This document shows, one piece after another, positions 47,173-57,963 of a stretch of DNA of 64,000 nucleotides. Each line of letters begins with the position of its first letter. The stretch's first letter is position 1. The DNA comes from Tilletiaria anomala UBC 951. Lineage: Eukaryota; Basidiomycota; Exobasidiomycetes; Georgefischeriales; Tilletiariaceae. The notes under the pieces were generated by a model. The model was not told where the DNA came from. It saw nothing but the letters and a program-made list of their open reading frames with translations, and searched no databases. The position numbers were made by a program, and so were the translations under genes. The stretch lies in the NCBI RefSeq assembly GCF_000711695.1, contig NW_013546936.1, positions 16,802 through 80,801 on the forward strand, given 5' to 3'.

Positions 47173-48209
47173 GCTGCGCCTGCCTGTCTGCCGCCGACTG
47201 ACCGACTGACGCTCACCGGCTGGGCGTGGGGCAGAAGCACACAGCGATCGGGAGGAGGTTGATTTGAATGGATGGATGGAGGGAGGGAGGTTTGGCTAGG
47301 TGGATGGATAGTAGACGCTTACGACAGCGCACCGCGCTGGGGTTGTTGCGTCTCTCACTTCCCGCATCTGCGGCATGCAACTCTTTTGGATGTCCGCCGA
47401 AACAACGCTTTTCGTTGTCATCATCATCGTTTTCCTCGTTTTCGCTGTCCTCGTCATCGTCGTCTTCGGCGGCGGTGGTGGCTCCGTTTTTCGTTTTCTT
47501 CTTTGGCCGTGACTCACGGCACGTGTCAATGATGTTGTGCTTGTATCAATTACCGAAACATTCATCCAACGCGTCCAGACGAAAAACATGCAAGGCCTCT
47601 CGTCCTTTGTAGTTCATAGCTTCCTTACGCGCATGCGCGATTGATGTATGTGGTGTACCAGCACATGCATACATACATACATACATACATACATGCCTTT
47701 TTCCTTTAGCCCATCCATTTGGACACTAATTGGACGCTGAGGGATGCAGGAATGCACACCGCTGTGACGACCGACAAGGTGACGGTATGATGCGCAAAGG
47801 CTTACGTGCACATGAAAAGACAGGATTCATGAGTCGTTTGGCCCCGCGGCTGACCTCCCCTCCGTCATGCTGCGGCTGCTCTTGCTCCCGCTGCGTTTGG
47901 CCAACGATTACGCACCATCCACTCAGACCTCAGCTCAAAAAATCAAGCCCTCGCCCTGTAGCGCAGCGAAAGTGTTGGCAACCAGTGAATGTTCGCTGCA
48001 GACGAGGTGCGTCAGCAGCTTGTGTGTGCAATTTTGCATTTCATAACTGTGATTGATTTGATATGATCTGATTGAATTGTGTATCTGCCTCCCCCATTGT
48101 CTTGCTTGTTAGTGTTATTAATTCCCTTTCTTTCAGTGGTGACATAGCTCGTATGCTACGGTGAGGCAAGCCTCTGCCTCCTCTCTTCTCTCCCTTCACT
48201 TGACTGGCC
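47173..48209. other. Intergenic region with microsatellites
   Basis: 1.04 kb between converging transcription units. GGAT/GGAG repeats near 47268-47291 and a CATA repeat at 47668-47694. An 86-114 codon ORF set near 47270-47610 is Ser/Phe or Arg-rich in different frames and unsupported. Confidence 0.6.
47668..47694. repeat. (CATA)n microsatellite
   Basis: Six to seven perfect tandem CATA tetramers flanked by ATGCATAC and ACATGCC. Confidence 0.85.
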
Positions 48210-49309
48210 TCAGCGTCCGCCGTGTCCGCCTCCGCTCATACTACCGGCAGAGCGGATGTTGTGGTTCGCCTTCGAGTCATTTGTGGTCGAAAATCCTAGG
48301 TGTGCACGAACAGGAAGGATTCGAATGTAGAAAAGAACACGACATCCAGAAGTGATAGGGAGGATAGCATTAGAGAAAGGTGGAGAGAATGAGTCAGTTG
48401 ACACATTCAGAACAAGATGAGCACAGCTCTGAAAACACACGATCTTTAACAGCTGTTTGGCGGATGAACGAAATGCGATGCGGGAACAAAGTATACGCAG
48501 AGTAGTCAGCTGCATGTCTCGCCTCGAGAGGACCACGTCATGCCAAAGCGAGTTCAGCAGGCACCGGCCTAAACACTCACAGCTCGCGATCAACTGCCCC
48601 TTCTCGAGGATCTGTAGGATGACGTCTGTGCTTTTGCTGGTGCCAAAGACATTCTCGAGCTGCTGCTTGGATGCACGGCCCATTAGGCCCTCCTTTCCTT
48701 GCCCGGTGATAAAAACGTCAAAGCTGTCGACGACGTCGGTGAGTGGGATGGTCTTGTCGCCCTTGATCCACTTTTCATATTCATCCCCATTGACGATGAC
48801 CTGGAACTCGTCGAGTGATTGCGAGTCGTACTGTGATGAGAGCAGAACATTCCCACTAATTAGCTCGGGCCATGAGGTCACACGTGTTTCAACGTCCCGG
48901 TGATCATGCACTGCCGCCGTGCTCAGGAAGGCTTCGCATCACCTCTGATATGGCTCCAGAGTCCAGGACGTAAAAGAACCCCAAATATTTAGTGCGTCCG
49001 GATTTAGCGCCAGTGTGCTATTGGGGACTGAGAGTTGCAGCACGTTCTCCACACAAGACAAGTCCAGGCCAGGCGATCAAGAACATCCGGCCGACTGCTC
49101 TCCCCTTCCCCCGGGTGGGCTACCAGCATTCCCTCATCTCCAGCAAGTTTCGCACGAAAGACTTGCGACAAGATACCTGACCCTCTCCATCCCGTACGTG
49201 ACGCGAAACCTCCTCACACGACCACCTGCAGTCGAACATCGAGCGGCTGACATGATGGGCAAGGCGAGCTGCAACGCACCTTGTAGACAACCTTCTTGAA
49301 GTCCTTCAT
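48210..49309 (-). CDS. RTC3-like SBDS N-terminal-domain protein (3' end uncertain)
   Basis: Exon 1 (49309-49280) encodes MKDFKKVVYK; after a 449-nt intron exon 2 (48830-48581) gives YDSQSLDEFQVIVNGDEYEKW, then IPLTDVVDSFDVFITGQGK, ASKQQLENVFGTSKSTDVI and ILEKGQ. This is the SDO1/SBDS N-terminal (FYSH) fold found alone in yeast Rtc3, a small stress-induced RNA-associated protein. The clear donor at 48580 leaves one base (T). Joining to the likely last exon (acceptor at 48296/48297, FSTTNDSKANHNIRSAG..) creates a TGA exactly at the junction, leaving a 93-aa protein; another acceptor at 48510/48511 gives a frame that ends at 48394. Yeast Rtc3 has 111 aa, so the true tail is unresolved; the span given runs to the end of the tail-like frame. 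Confidence 0.7.
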
Positions 49310-52212
49310 GGCTGTTGATGCGCTTCAGATTAGAGTCTGCGTATGTGCGTGCGCGTCTTGCTGTGGGCGTATTTTGATATTGACAATGGGAGGGCACAGA
49401 GAAGGCAAATCGTGGTGTGGTATGAGATTCGGCTCCATATATACGACGAAGCAAGTCCATTGAGGAATTCTGGTCCGTGCGCAGACTGGCTGGAGCCCGG
49501 CTCATCGTGTGCCAGCAGAGGCAAGGAGAGTTGAGTCATCGAACGCCCGGGCCGCTTCCCAGCCCAAAGCGCCACGCACTGCGCTCTCGTGCGTGCAGTC
49601 CTGTTCTGAGCAGCACAACTGACGTCAGCCCGCGTTCTTAGAGCTGCACTTCTGTTGAACGGCAGCGGCGGTCTGGTACCTGCAGAATGCTGCAGTGCTG
49701 CTCACGTGATGAGGCACTACTCCACAATCCTCGCTTCCATGACAGCCTACAAGCCCCACAAACGCACGCCTCTCCAACGTTTCATGCGTCAAAGTCAGCG
49801 CGGCACGCGTTGATGTGCACACTCAAGACAAATATCACGAGTTCCTGAGACCCTCCTCGAGCAGGTTCGAGCAGGCCACAGCGTCAGTGGAGGGCTAAGG
49901 AGACACGCCGCGCAATGTGGACCCGGCACGAGTCAGACAGGCGACAGCCTAGGGCCTCCTGTCCAACTTGTCAGCTGCCGGCTATTGAGGTGGTCAACGT
50001 TCGAGCTTGGTGAGGAGTGACTCCATAAGCAAGCGCTCACCACCTCACCGCTGACTTCACACATTTCCTGTGGAGAGATGGAGCGCCAGTCCGGCCTGGT
50101 CCTCTCCAGCAGCAGCAGGAACTTGACTCCAGGTGGGCAAGGTCAAATTTGGAGCATAGTCCGTGGAAGGATGACTTTCAAATCGTGCTTTTGAAGTGAT
50201 GCTAATTAACCAATGTGCTCACACAGGTGCAAAATATTGCGTCGCTCTTGTGCAATGCATGACTTCGCCCAGCGGACAATCAATTTGAACGCAGCGCAAG
50301 GATTAAGAGCCCCCTCAAACCAGGCATCCCGTTCAAGCTTCGGTCCCTGACGTCCATCGTAAAGCGATGGACGGTATGTAGGTGACATGCATCGAGTGAC
50401 AAACAACGATTGGAGCAAGTTGATTCATGACCGTAACTTACCACAGCCGTGTCGATCTGATATCTGAATTTTGACCAAATGCGCGTTTTGCAAAGGCTTG
50501 TGTTTCAGTCTTCCTTGCTGATAGAAGCGCTGAGCGATAAATGCTACCGTACTGAAAGGGGCGACATTGTCAATGACGGTCCCTTCACGTTCGCCAATGT
50601 TTGGCCACGCTCAAGACCGGGATCCGCAGCATCTCTCGGACGTTTTCTCTGTGATGGTGGGAGCGAGATGCACGCCTGGCAAGTGTCGGTACTGGGGAAG
50701 AATAAAAGAAGAAAAAGAAGAGTGGAGGAGCAGGACGGGAGCCTGGAAGTCGGAGATGTGAGGGCGATGTAGCGAATGAGCAAGAAGAACGAAGTGGATA
50801 GATGAGCCTTGTCTCAGGCTTGCATGTAGCTCGCAAAACCCTATTTGGGATCTCATTGTTAAGTCACATGATGCAAAATTTGTGTCCAGACCCGAGCAAA
50901 GGCGCATTCTTGTTTGCACACTGTTATGGGCAGCCACCATCCGATGAATATCGATCGGATGCAGCAGCGATGGGCAATGGCTCAATTGCCCCAAGCTTCC
51001 GCTTTGCTTGCCAACGAAAGTGCCTACCTACTGCTCCCGCTGCACTACTCAGCATACCAGTATCATTGTCTCTCTTGCTCTTTGCTTTCCAGGCAAGCGT
51101 CTCCGTGGAATGGCCTCTTAGGTTGACCCCACATCGGGTGTGCGCCTGGGATGTGGGAGTTGAGGTGTTGAGCACTTCCTGCGCACGCCCGCATGAGGGT
51201 TTCCCCTCGTTCCTCATTGAGCTGCAAGGAGAGACACTGATAGGAACCCGCGAAACAGCATCACCGCCGTCTGAAATGTCGATATACATCCGTGCAAGCA
51301 GACATGATCTGATGACTGCCTGATGCCTGATACGCTAACATACACTGGCACTCGTTAACGCGATATGCTGATACTGACACTAGCGCCAGGCTGAGCATAT
51401 CTGAACAGGCCGGCGCACTCTTGACCATCGGCATATCGAATATGGGCTATCAAACTTTCTCTTCCCTTTTTCTGTACATACTCTTGGTCTTTAATCTTCG
51501 TCATTATCCACTGTCCATCATGCAACACGCACGACCGCTCCTGCTGGCTTGAATAATTATCGCAATTGTACCCATGCAGCTCCCTGAAAGACTTCTGATA
51601 TTTAGTAGTTCACTGAAACGCAACAGCAATTGAAGGTGGCGCATCTGCTTCAACAAAACTTCGCCAACAGTCATGGCGGGCCAAGGCACTTCAAGGAATT
51701 GGTGCTGCACGGTCTCGGTATATAAAATTGCGTTAGCTATGGAGGCGAGCTCAGGATACATGCTTTCCTGCATGAACAGTTTAATCCTGAGAGGCCAAAA
51801 TGCATGCAGTATGCATTGCAAGCTGCAGGCGACGGTTGATCAGCTGCCAAGCAAGACGCCCTTCGCTTTTGTCTACCTCGACGCCCCTTACGCGATACAT
51901 GGTGTCGACCTCCTCGACGCGATCATCACTTCCGGCGGCAAAGAAGCTGAAGCCTACTCACATGCCGGCGTAGATAATAACGCTTGTAGCCTGACAGAAT
52001 GCAATGGTTATCGGTACTAGTTTGGCACGCGCTCTGGAATTCAAGGCATCCGCCGACCAGCACAAATTGGTCAAGCGCAACCGTCACAGTTACAGGAAGG
52101 GCCAGGCGATTGCACGCATGCGCATAGCGCTCGCTCTCAGTGATGAACCGTCGCTGGACAATGCAACGAATATCCTCGACTCTGTGATCAGCGACGGCTG
52201 GTAGTGGGCACT

Positions 52213-52223
52213 CCCCCCCCCCC
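52213..52223. repeat. Poly-C homopolymer (11 nt)
   Basis: Uninterrupted run of eleven C in the gene-poor region; prone to slippage and sequencing error. Confidence 0.8.
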
Positions 52224-52982
52224 GAGCCAGGCAGAGTGACAGAGTGGATATGACAGGAACACACGCTCGGCGCCTCGCCGCAAGGACCATGTGCAAGTAA
52301 GAGCCATTTGGCGGTCTGATCGGATTCTTGACAGGTGCGACTCTCGCAACTTCCATCCATCCACTGCTCACCGGCGCGATGCACGACGTTTGTGTCGCCT
52401 TGAGCATAGCAATCGTTGAAGTTCATTATGCTTTTCTCGTCTGTTTACCCCAACGATGACCACATCGGGTACCTGCAATTCATCAGCACCCAACCACTAC
52501 GGCTTTCATCGTCAGTGGCGAGCAGGACTAGGTCGTCAAGTGGACGTCATCGGCAACGGCGTGCGCTACACGCGTGCACAGCATGTTCTCCCTCATCCGT
52601 GCAGACCCTTGATTCCCAACTCGGACGACTGGCCTGAGCAACTTGCGGCATACCTGGACTCGACTGCTCTGGCCGAAGGCGATGCTGGAAGGCTATGGGC
52701 TTACCGTTCATCCATTTCTCGCACCTCTTTCGAATTACGTTTATATAGCTTTGAATCCGGCATTTAGCTCTGTTGCTCTAATTTAATAGTACCATCAACG
52801 TCACTACAGCTTTGCACCTTCGCAGTGAACATCAAACATCAAACAGAAAACAGAAATGACGAAATATAAAGTACAACATGGAATAGAGACCGTCTCTTGT
52901 GAAGAAGAAAAGTGTTTCAAGATCTATCCGATGGACCTCGATCTGAAAAGGGCTGACACTTCGGTGCCTGTGCACTTCTCTT

Positions 52983-53675
52983 TCATTTCCATGCGCTAGC
53001 CTTGCTGCGACAGAGCGAGAGGCAAAGATGGCATGGACGGAAGAGTTGGGCTGTTGAGCGCAGAGTATGTGATGCACACTTTGCGAATGCGGCCGCAGTG
53101 ACCTGCGGAGGAGGACGTCCACGGTGGAAAATACACAGTCGCACCGACATCCGGAAAGAAGTGCCCAAACATGCTGGCTCGGCCAGCAGGTGCCCTGCGG
53201 GCGTGAACTCGGGCTGGAATGGTTGGCCGAGAGGGAAATCAAGACGGTTGCTGAGGATCGAGAATGCGGACTCCGTAAAAGCGTTTGAATCCTCGTTCAC
53301 ATGCTCATCAACGCAAGTGTGTGAATTGTAGGTCCTTAGGTTCCCATAGTCGAAAGGTCCGATCACCAGACAATTGTCATCGATGATGGATGCTTGTGGG
53401 TAAGTCAGACCGGAAACACCGTTGAATACACCGCTCGAAAGCAAGAGACTGCCATTGCCCGGGGCAGGAGAGATGGAGAGGCCATCGAGTACCGTGCTGA
53501 TGCACGCGGACCGATGCAAGATTGACGGGAATGTGGTGTAGGCAGTGGGTGTAAAGTATGGTCGAGATGATCTGCCGGAACAAATGACCGAATCCAAGAT
53601 CCCGGGATACACGCACAGCTTCGTCGTGGGGCCGTAAAGCTGCGTCGGCGAACTCTTCGCTCTAACCGAGTTCAA
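52983..53675 (-). other. Unassigned long open frame, possible relic or exon
   Basis: 231 codons open on the minus strand with no in-frame ATG before the last 60 codons, so not a complete gene as read. A TATAAA (53690-53695, minus orientation) lies just before the frame opens. The content (for example PAPGNGSLLLSSGVFNGVSG, ASIIDDNCLVIGPFDYGN) is less biased than random shadow ORFs and contains scattered Cys, but I recognise no family. It could be an exon of a secreted protein whose start lies elsewhere, or chance. Confidence 0.25.
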
Positions 53676-54860
53676 GGTAATCCTCGCTGTTTATATGCAG
53701 CTTCAAATTCACTTCGTTGCCGAAGAACTAAAAGACTCAGAGCAAGCAAGCCGTCGTCTGCCGTTCACGAGGCGAGTTCGCTAAAATCCGCTCTGAGGTT
53801 CAAGCCGAACCGAACTGGAACCTGGCTTAGTATCTCTTTCACCTTCAATAAGCAGTTTCGAGGAGAAAGGCACTCTGATTCCTCTGATTGTCGGGGGGCT
53901 TATAAAAATACACGGCTTGCAACTGCCGCACAGGCTAGGGCAGTCACCGTGACCATCTAATTAACATTCTAGATAGCGGCCCCATACACATGCTTCCACA
54001 GTGCTCAATTATCCACAAGTCACTCGCAGCCTCGTAACGAACTTCGAAACACGCTATGCGTCGACCATGGCCCGGGCGATGAAATAATCTGCCACCTTGC
54101 ATGGCCTGTCGTATCCCATGCAACACACTCCCCGCATGCGCATACCTTCACCATTGATTCATGATGCCGTCTCGTGGATAGAACGGCGAACGCAATTTCC
54201 CACCCCATCCCACTCGGACTGGATTTGAACCACTGCAACGCTTTTGCGCTAACGGTAGATAATGTCTCGTTCCGTCCTTCACCCGCCGTACCGTTCCCTC
54301 ACATACTCTTTCGCATCTCCCCTGCATTCCATGCACGCACCCACACACAAACCTTTCGTTTACTTCTCTCCTAACCACGGCCATCAATGGTGCAAATGTG
54401 GTGTAATGCTCGTTATCTTGGCCTCCTCTTGTTGGCTCCATCCGCAATAGATTCAGCTTTCACAAATGCATCTTGACTGATAGATACTTCCGGTACTTCT
54501 CTGTCTCATACCCGCCGGCCCTGGAATGGACAACGCCGAGTGAATGCATCTCCCCTAGCTAGCGACCTGGGTCCTGTGCTCTTCCTTCCTAAAGAATTCA
54601 GAAAAGAATAGAAGGTGCATCGCCTTTTCCAGCTGGTTTTCTGGATTGCAGCCTGTTTACATATTGTGGCTCCTACACTATCGTCGGTGTCGCATTCATC
54701 CCGACGTTCACGCTGCCTGCTGCAATCCCCTTATATCATGTTCCCTCCCATGCTCTTCATGGCGCCATCCTTCCAACCCATCCACAAGAGGGCATCAGCG
54801 AGTGTAGGCTTTCTCCTGTCGTTCAGGTGCCGCATAGTGGAGCAGACAGGGACGCGAACC

Positions 54861-56356
54861 TCATGCCGAGGCAGCAGCAGCGGGGGCTTCCTCCGCCTTC
54901 TCCTCCTCCAGCTTGGCGTCAGTGACCGCGGCGTCCGCGCTTTCTTTGTTCCTCCTCCTCTCGTCCTCGTTGGCGACTGCGGGCAGAAAGGTTCTGGTCA
55001 GTTACAATCCAGGGGCTTTGCAAAAACAATGGTATGGGGCCCCGTGCGCAATGCACACTCACCCTTCAAGCTGATCTCCCGTCCGTGCACTTCCTTACCC
55101 TGGAATTCCTTGAGCGCCTTCTGCTGCTCCTCGTGACTCTCAAAGTCGACAAACGCGTATCCCTTGCTGCGACGGCCGTACGGTTGCCTGGCAACGGTGG
55201 CCGTCTTGATCTTGCAGCCCTGGAAGATCTCGCACAGCTGCTCCTCCTTCAGGATTTCGAACGGCAGGTTGGCGACGAAGAGCAGCGTCTGCGAGGGTGG
55301 ACCCTCTGGCGCGCCTTTCGGGCCGCTGCGCTGCGGTCGAGACGCACGCGGCTTGGTCGTCTTCGGCACACCAGAAGCGGGCGTTCCGAGATCGTTGGTA
55401 GCAGCAGCAGAGCTGCCACTGCTGCCGTTGGCGTTCGGTGCAGCGCCAGATGCGGGGGTGCCGAGCGAGTCCTCCCCAGAGCCGCCCTTCTTGCCCCGGC
55501 CTTTCCTGGGCTTACTCTGCGATCCATCTGCGCCATTCGTCGCCCCACCCTCCTCCTCGCCATCATCAATGCGAGGGCGGCGGGAAGCAGCCTGTAATGA
55601 CGGAATTAAGAGCGTGTGTCAGTGCATGTAGACATAGCAAAGCGCCGGAAACACGCTGAAACGAAATCGACGCACTCCTTTCCGGTTGCGGTTCTTGCCT
55701 TTGCCCTTGGTCCCTTGGTCACCATCTCCCTTGCGTCCGCCTCCCTGGACCTCGGGCTTGACGGCTTGGACGGCAATCTTCCTGCCTTCGATCTCCTTGT
55801 CGTTGAGCAGTTGGATCGCTTTGGTGGCCTCGGCTGGCGTGGAGAAAGTAACAAAGCCGTAGCCAAGGTGGCGCGAGCCGCGTTTGATGACCTGAGCCGA
55901 TGTACTGTACCAGAGTGAAGCATGCATTAGAGCGGGGTCGAAGGGTCAGTCACAGTTGGTATCGGCCAGGTCCAGCGCAGCCTCCTTCAGACTTCATGCC
56001 GAAAGACACCGCGTCTTGACACGTACATTGTGCCCGCCTCTCTGAAGATCATTAAGAGGTCCTCTTCGGAGGTTGAGAAGGAGAGGTTACCAGCGAAGAC
56101 CTGCGGAGGGGGTTAAGAAGATCGTAACACGTGTGGCGCGAGTAGGGTCATGTGAGCATAGGCCGGCGAACCAGAGCTGACGAGCGGACCAATGCCCTGT
56201 ATGAGTGAAACCACGCACCTTAAGAGCGTCCTCGGCCTTTGGCTTGCCTGCAGGAGCGGCAGACGGGCTGTCCTGGACGCTGGCCTGGGTGGCGTTGGGG
56301 GCAGCGCCAGTGGGGGCGGGGGCCTCGGTGGGAACGACTGGAGTGGTGTCGGTCAT
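54861..56356 (-). CDS. Two-RRM RNA-binding protein (S. pombe rnp24-like)
   Basis: Exons 56356-56219, 56100-56027, 55904-55676, 55591-55063, 54976-54861; 1086 nt, 361 aa. RRM1 begins with RNP2 VFAGNLSF (about 47-54) and has RNP1 HLGYGFVTF, then LLNDKEIEGRKIAV; RRM2 has RNP2 TLLFVANLPF, RNP1 SKGYAFVDF and GKEVHGREISLKG. The linker is basic (KGKNRNRKG) then Gly/Ser/Ala-rich; the C-terminus is acidic/Ala-rich (EDERRRNKESAD..). The N-terminal 46 residues are Pro/Ala/Thr-rich. The closest match I recall is fission yeast rnp24; targets unknown. Start chosen at the ATG of MTDTTPVVP; all splice phases close. Diverges from SKI3 across 1.6 kb. Confidence 0.9.
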
Positions 56357-57164
56357 GTTGGCTGGGCGCGGGGCTGGGAAGGTTGACAAAAAGTGGGTAG
56401 CGTAAGTGGACGTTGACTGGATGTGAGCGATAAGCACGCTCGTGTACAAAGCTGCGCTTGTGGGTTTCGTTGACTTGGTGTGCGAGAAGCTATCGAGGAA
56501 GGGCTTGCGGCGAGCTGGAGAGCTGTGGATGAATATGGTGACCAGCTGGGGTGTCTCAGGGCTGGGCCTTGGGAAGGTAGAGATGGAGTGGAGTGCTGGG
56601 GGGTTGTGTGTTCTTCCAGCCAGTCAAGTGTGAGTGTGCCGCGCCGCGCGTCTACATGCTCGTACATACCTATATAACCTCAGTACATCCCTATGGGAGG
56701 GAGACGGCGCAGCACCTGGCCAGAGGAGAGTTGAGCTTCTCTTCTCTGGTAGGGTGGACTCGCGGCATATCGCACATACTTCTTGACTGGCGCCACAGCA
56801 GTCGCACTCTCCCCTCACCATTCTCCTCCTGCGCGCGCTGCGAGGGCATAGCCGCACAGGCTGACTGACGACATCAGCGGCTCAGCAAATCCTCAGCCTG
56901 GGCAAAAGAGCGAACAATGAGTCACCCCTGCCAAAAGCGAAAGATCCCCATGCAATAATATATTAAGCTGGTAGAAATCAGTTGTCAGTTACCTGCCTTA
57001 CTTTGCCTTTCGACATGGGAATTCCACACGAAGACTCAGTCCCATTGTTAGCAAATTTAGCACGCTAGAATAACCAAGGGATGGGGTACTGACTTTCTCT
57101 GACGGAGCAAACAAATAGAGACCCTGCCAAAGGGAAAAGTGGATTCTTATCGGCTAAGTGGGCC

Positions 57165-57225
57165 ACGGCATTCAGTGCATCAAGTAAAGTCATCGGTGTC
57201 CACTACTTTAAGCTTTTGGCACGAA
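57165..57225 (+). repeat. Diverged direct repeat, copy 1
   Basis: Begins ACGGCATTCAGTGCAT, contains AGTCATCGG and ends CTTTTGGCACGA. Copy 2 lies about 150 bp downstream; roughly 70 percent of aligned bases match by eye, with one-base indels. Confidence 0.5.
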
Positions 57226-57314
57226 CAGAACTAGTGTTGTGCTAAATTCATCATGGCAAAAGATACCCAGCCAAAAGGTAACAAAGTGATGGTTCGTATG
57301 GACCAAAAGTGGTA

Positions 57315-57376
57315 ACGGCGTTCTGGGCATTGTGCAAAAAGTCATCGGCGCTTGCGATTTTGATCTTTTGGCACGG
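57315..57376 (+). repeat. Diverged direct repeat, copy 2
   Basis: Begins ACGGCGTTCTGGGCAT, contains AGTCATCGG and ends CTTTTGGCACGG. Both copies are preceded at a short distance by AAAAGTGG, so the duplicated unit may extend further upstream. Confidence 0.5.
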
Positions 57377-57963
57377 AATACAGGCATACAAACACGAAGA
57401 CCCATGTTTTAAGTTGTAACACAGCCACAGCTGTCACATCACTTGGCCAGAAACTCGCAAAGCTTCCCAATCATGCGGTCGGAAGCGGTTGCAGGCGCAG
57501 AAATGCACGGGATGGGGGAGAGAGAGCTGACGACTGCATGCGCTGGCGATCGGGGCTATCCATTCTGCTGACGCATGCCGTCGGATGCTGGTGGGTGACT
57601 GTGAGCGTCATTCCTGCCAGTGGCAAAGATATGCCCGCGTGGGGTGGTGTTCGGCCTGGTGTCAGCGCCTTCGCTACTTGTAGAAGCTTCAGCAGGTGCG
57701 GCGGAATGGCCACTCAACGATCAACGCGATATCAGCCATCGCATCGTCATCACATCTCTCTTCCTCCGTTAATTTGCTTGAAGCCTTCTAATCCGCAGCG
57801 CCTTTGCAACCTACCTGTGTGTGTACTAGAGCAGCCATCCAATTACCAGGACTTCATCGCGAGGCCGTCATACACATGCTTGACGTGCAATGCTGAGTAC
57901 GGGCGGTAGAAGACAGGTTCTGATTTGTTGAACGTGTCAGCAGGCGGCGCGGCACTGATCATC

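Larger units (their letters stand above)
49310..54860. other. Gene-poor region, 5.5 kb
   Basis: The longest stretch without a supported gene. Base composition is not strikingly different from neighbours. Many ORFs of 60-230 codons occur on both strands without family motifs, in-phase splice partners or repeats; an 11-C homopolymer lies at 52213-52223 and an ORF of unknown status at 52983-53675 (listed separately). No terminal repeats, reverse transcriptase or transposase motifs were found by eye. It may be decayed genes or a lineage-specific region. Confidence 0.5.
56357..57963. other. Divergent region RRM gene / SKI3
   Basis: 1.6 kb between two start codons. A TATATAGG (minus orientation) at about 56669-56676 may serve the RRM gene. 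From about 56880 to 57430 the sequence is visibly more AT-rich and carries diverged direct repeats (listed separately). ORFs such as 57471-57713 are unsupported. Confidence 0.6.

Noticed and set aside
51673-52767. Chain of plus-strand ORFs as a multi-exon gene
   Set aside because: Splice sites can be imagined but no junction restores a recognisable domain, and overlapping minus-strand ORFs are equally long.
54190-54270. Possible tRNA on the minus strand (GGTTCAAATCC B-box-like sequence)
   Set aside because: The T-stem has a G:G mismatch, no matching acceptor stem is found upstream and no anticodon arm forms; likely chance or a very degraded fragment.
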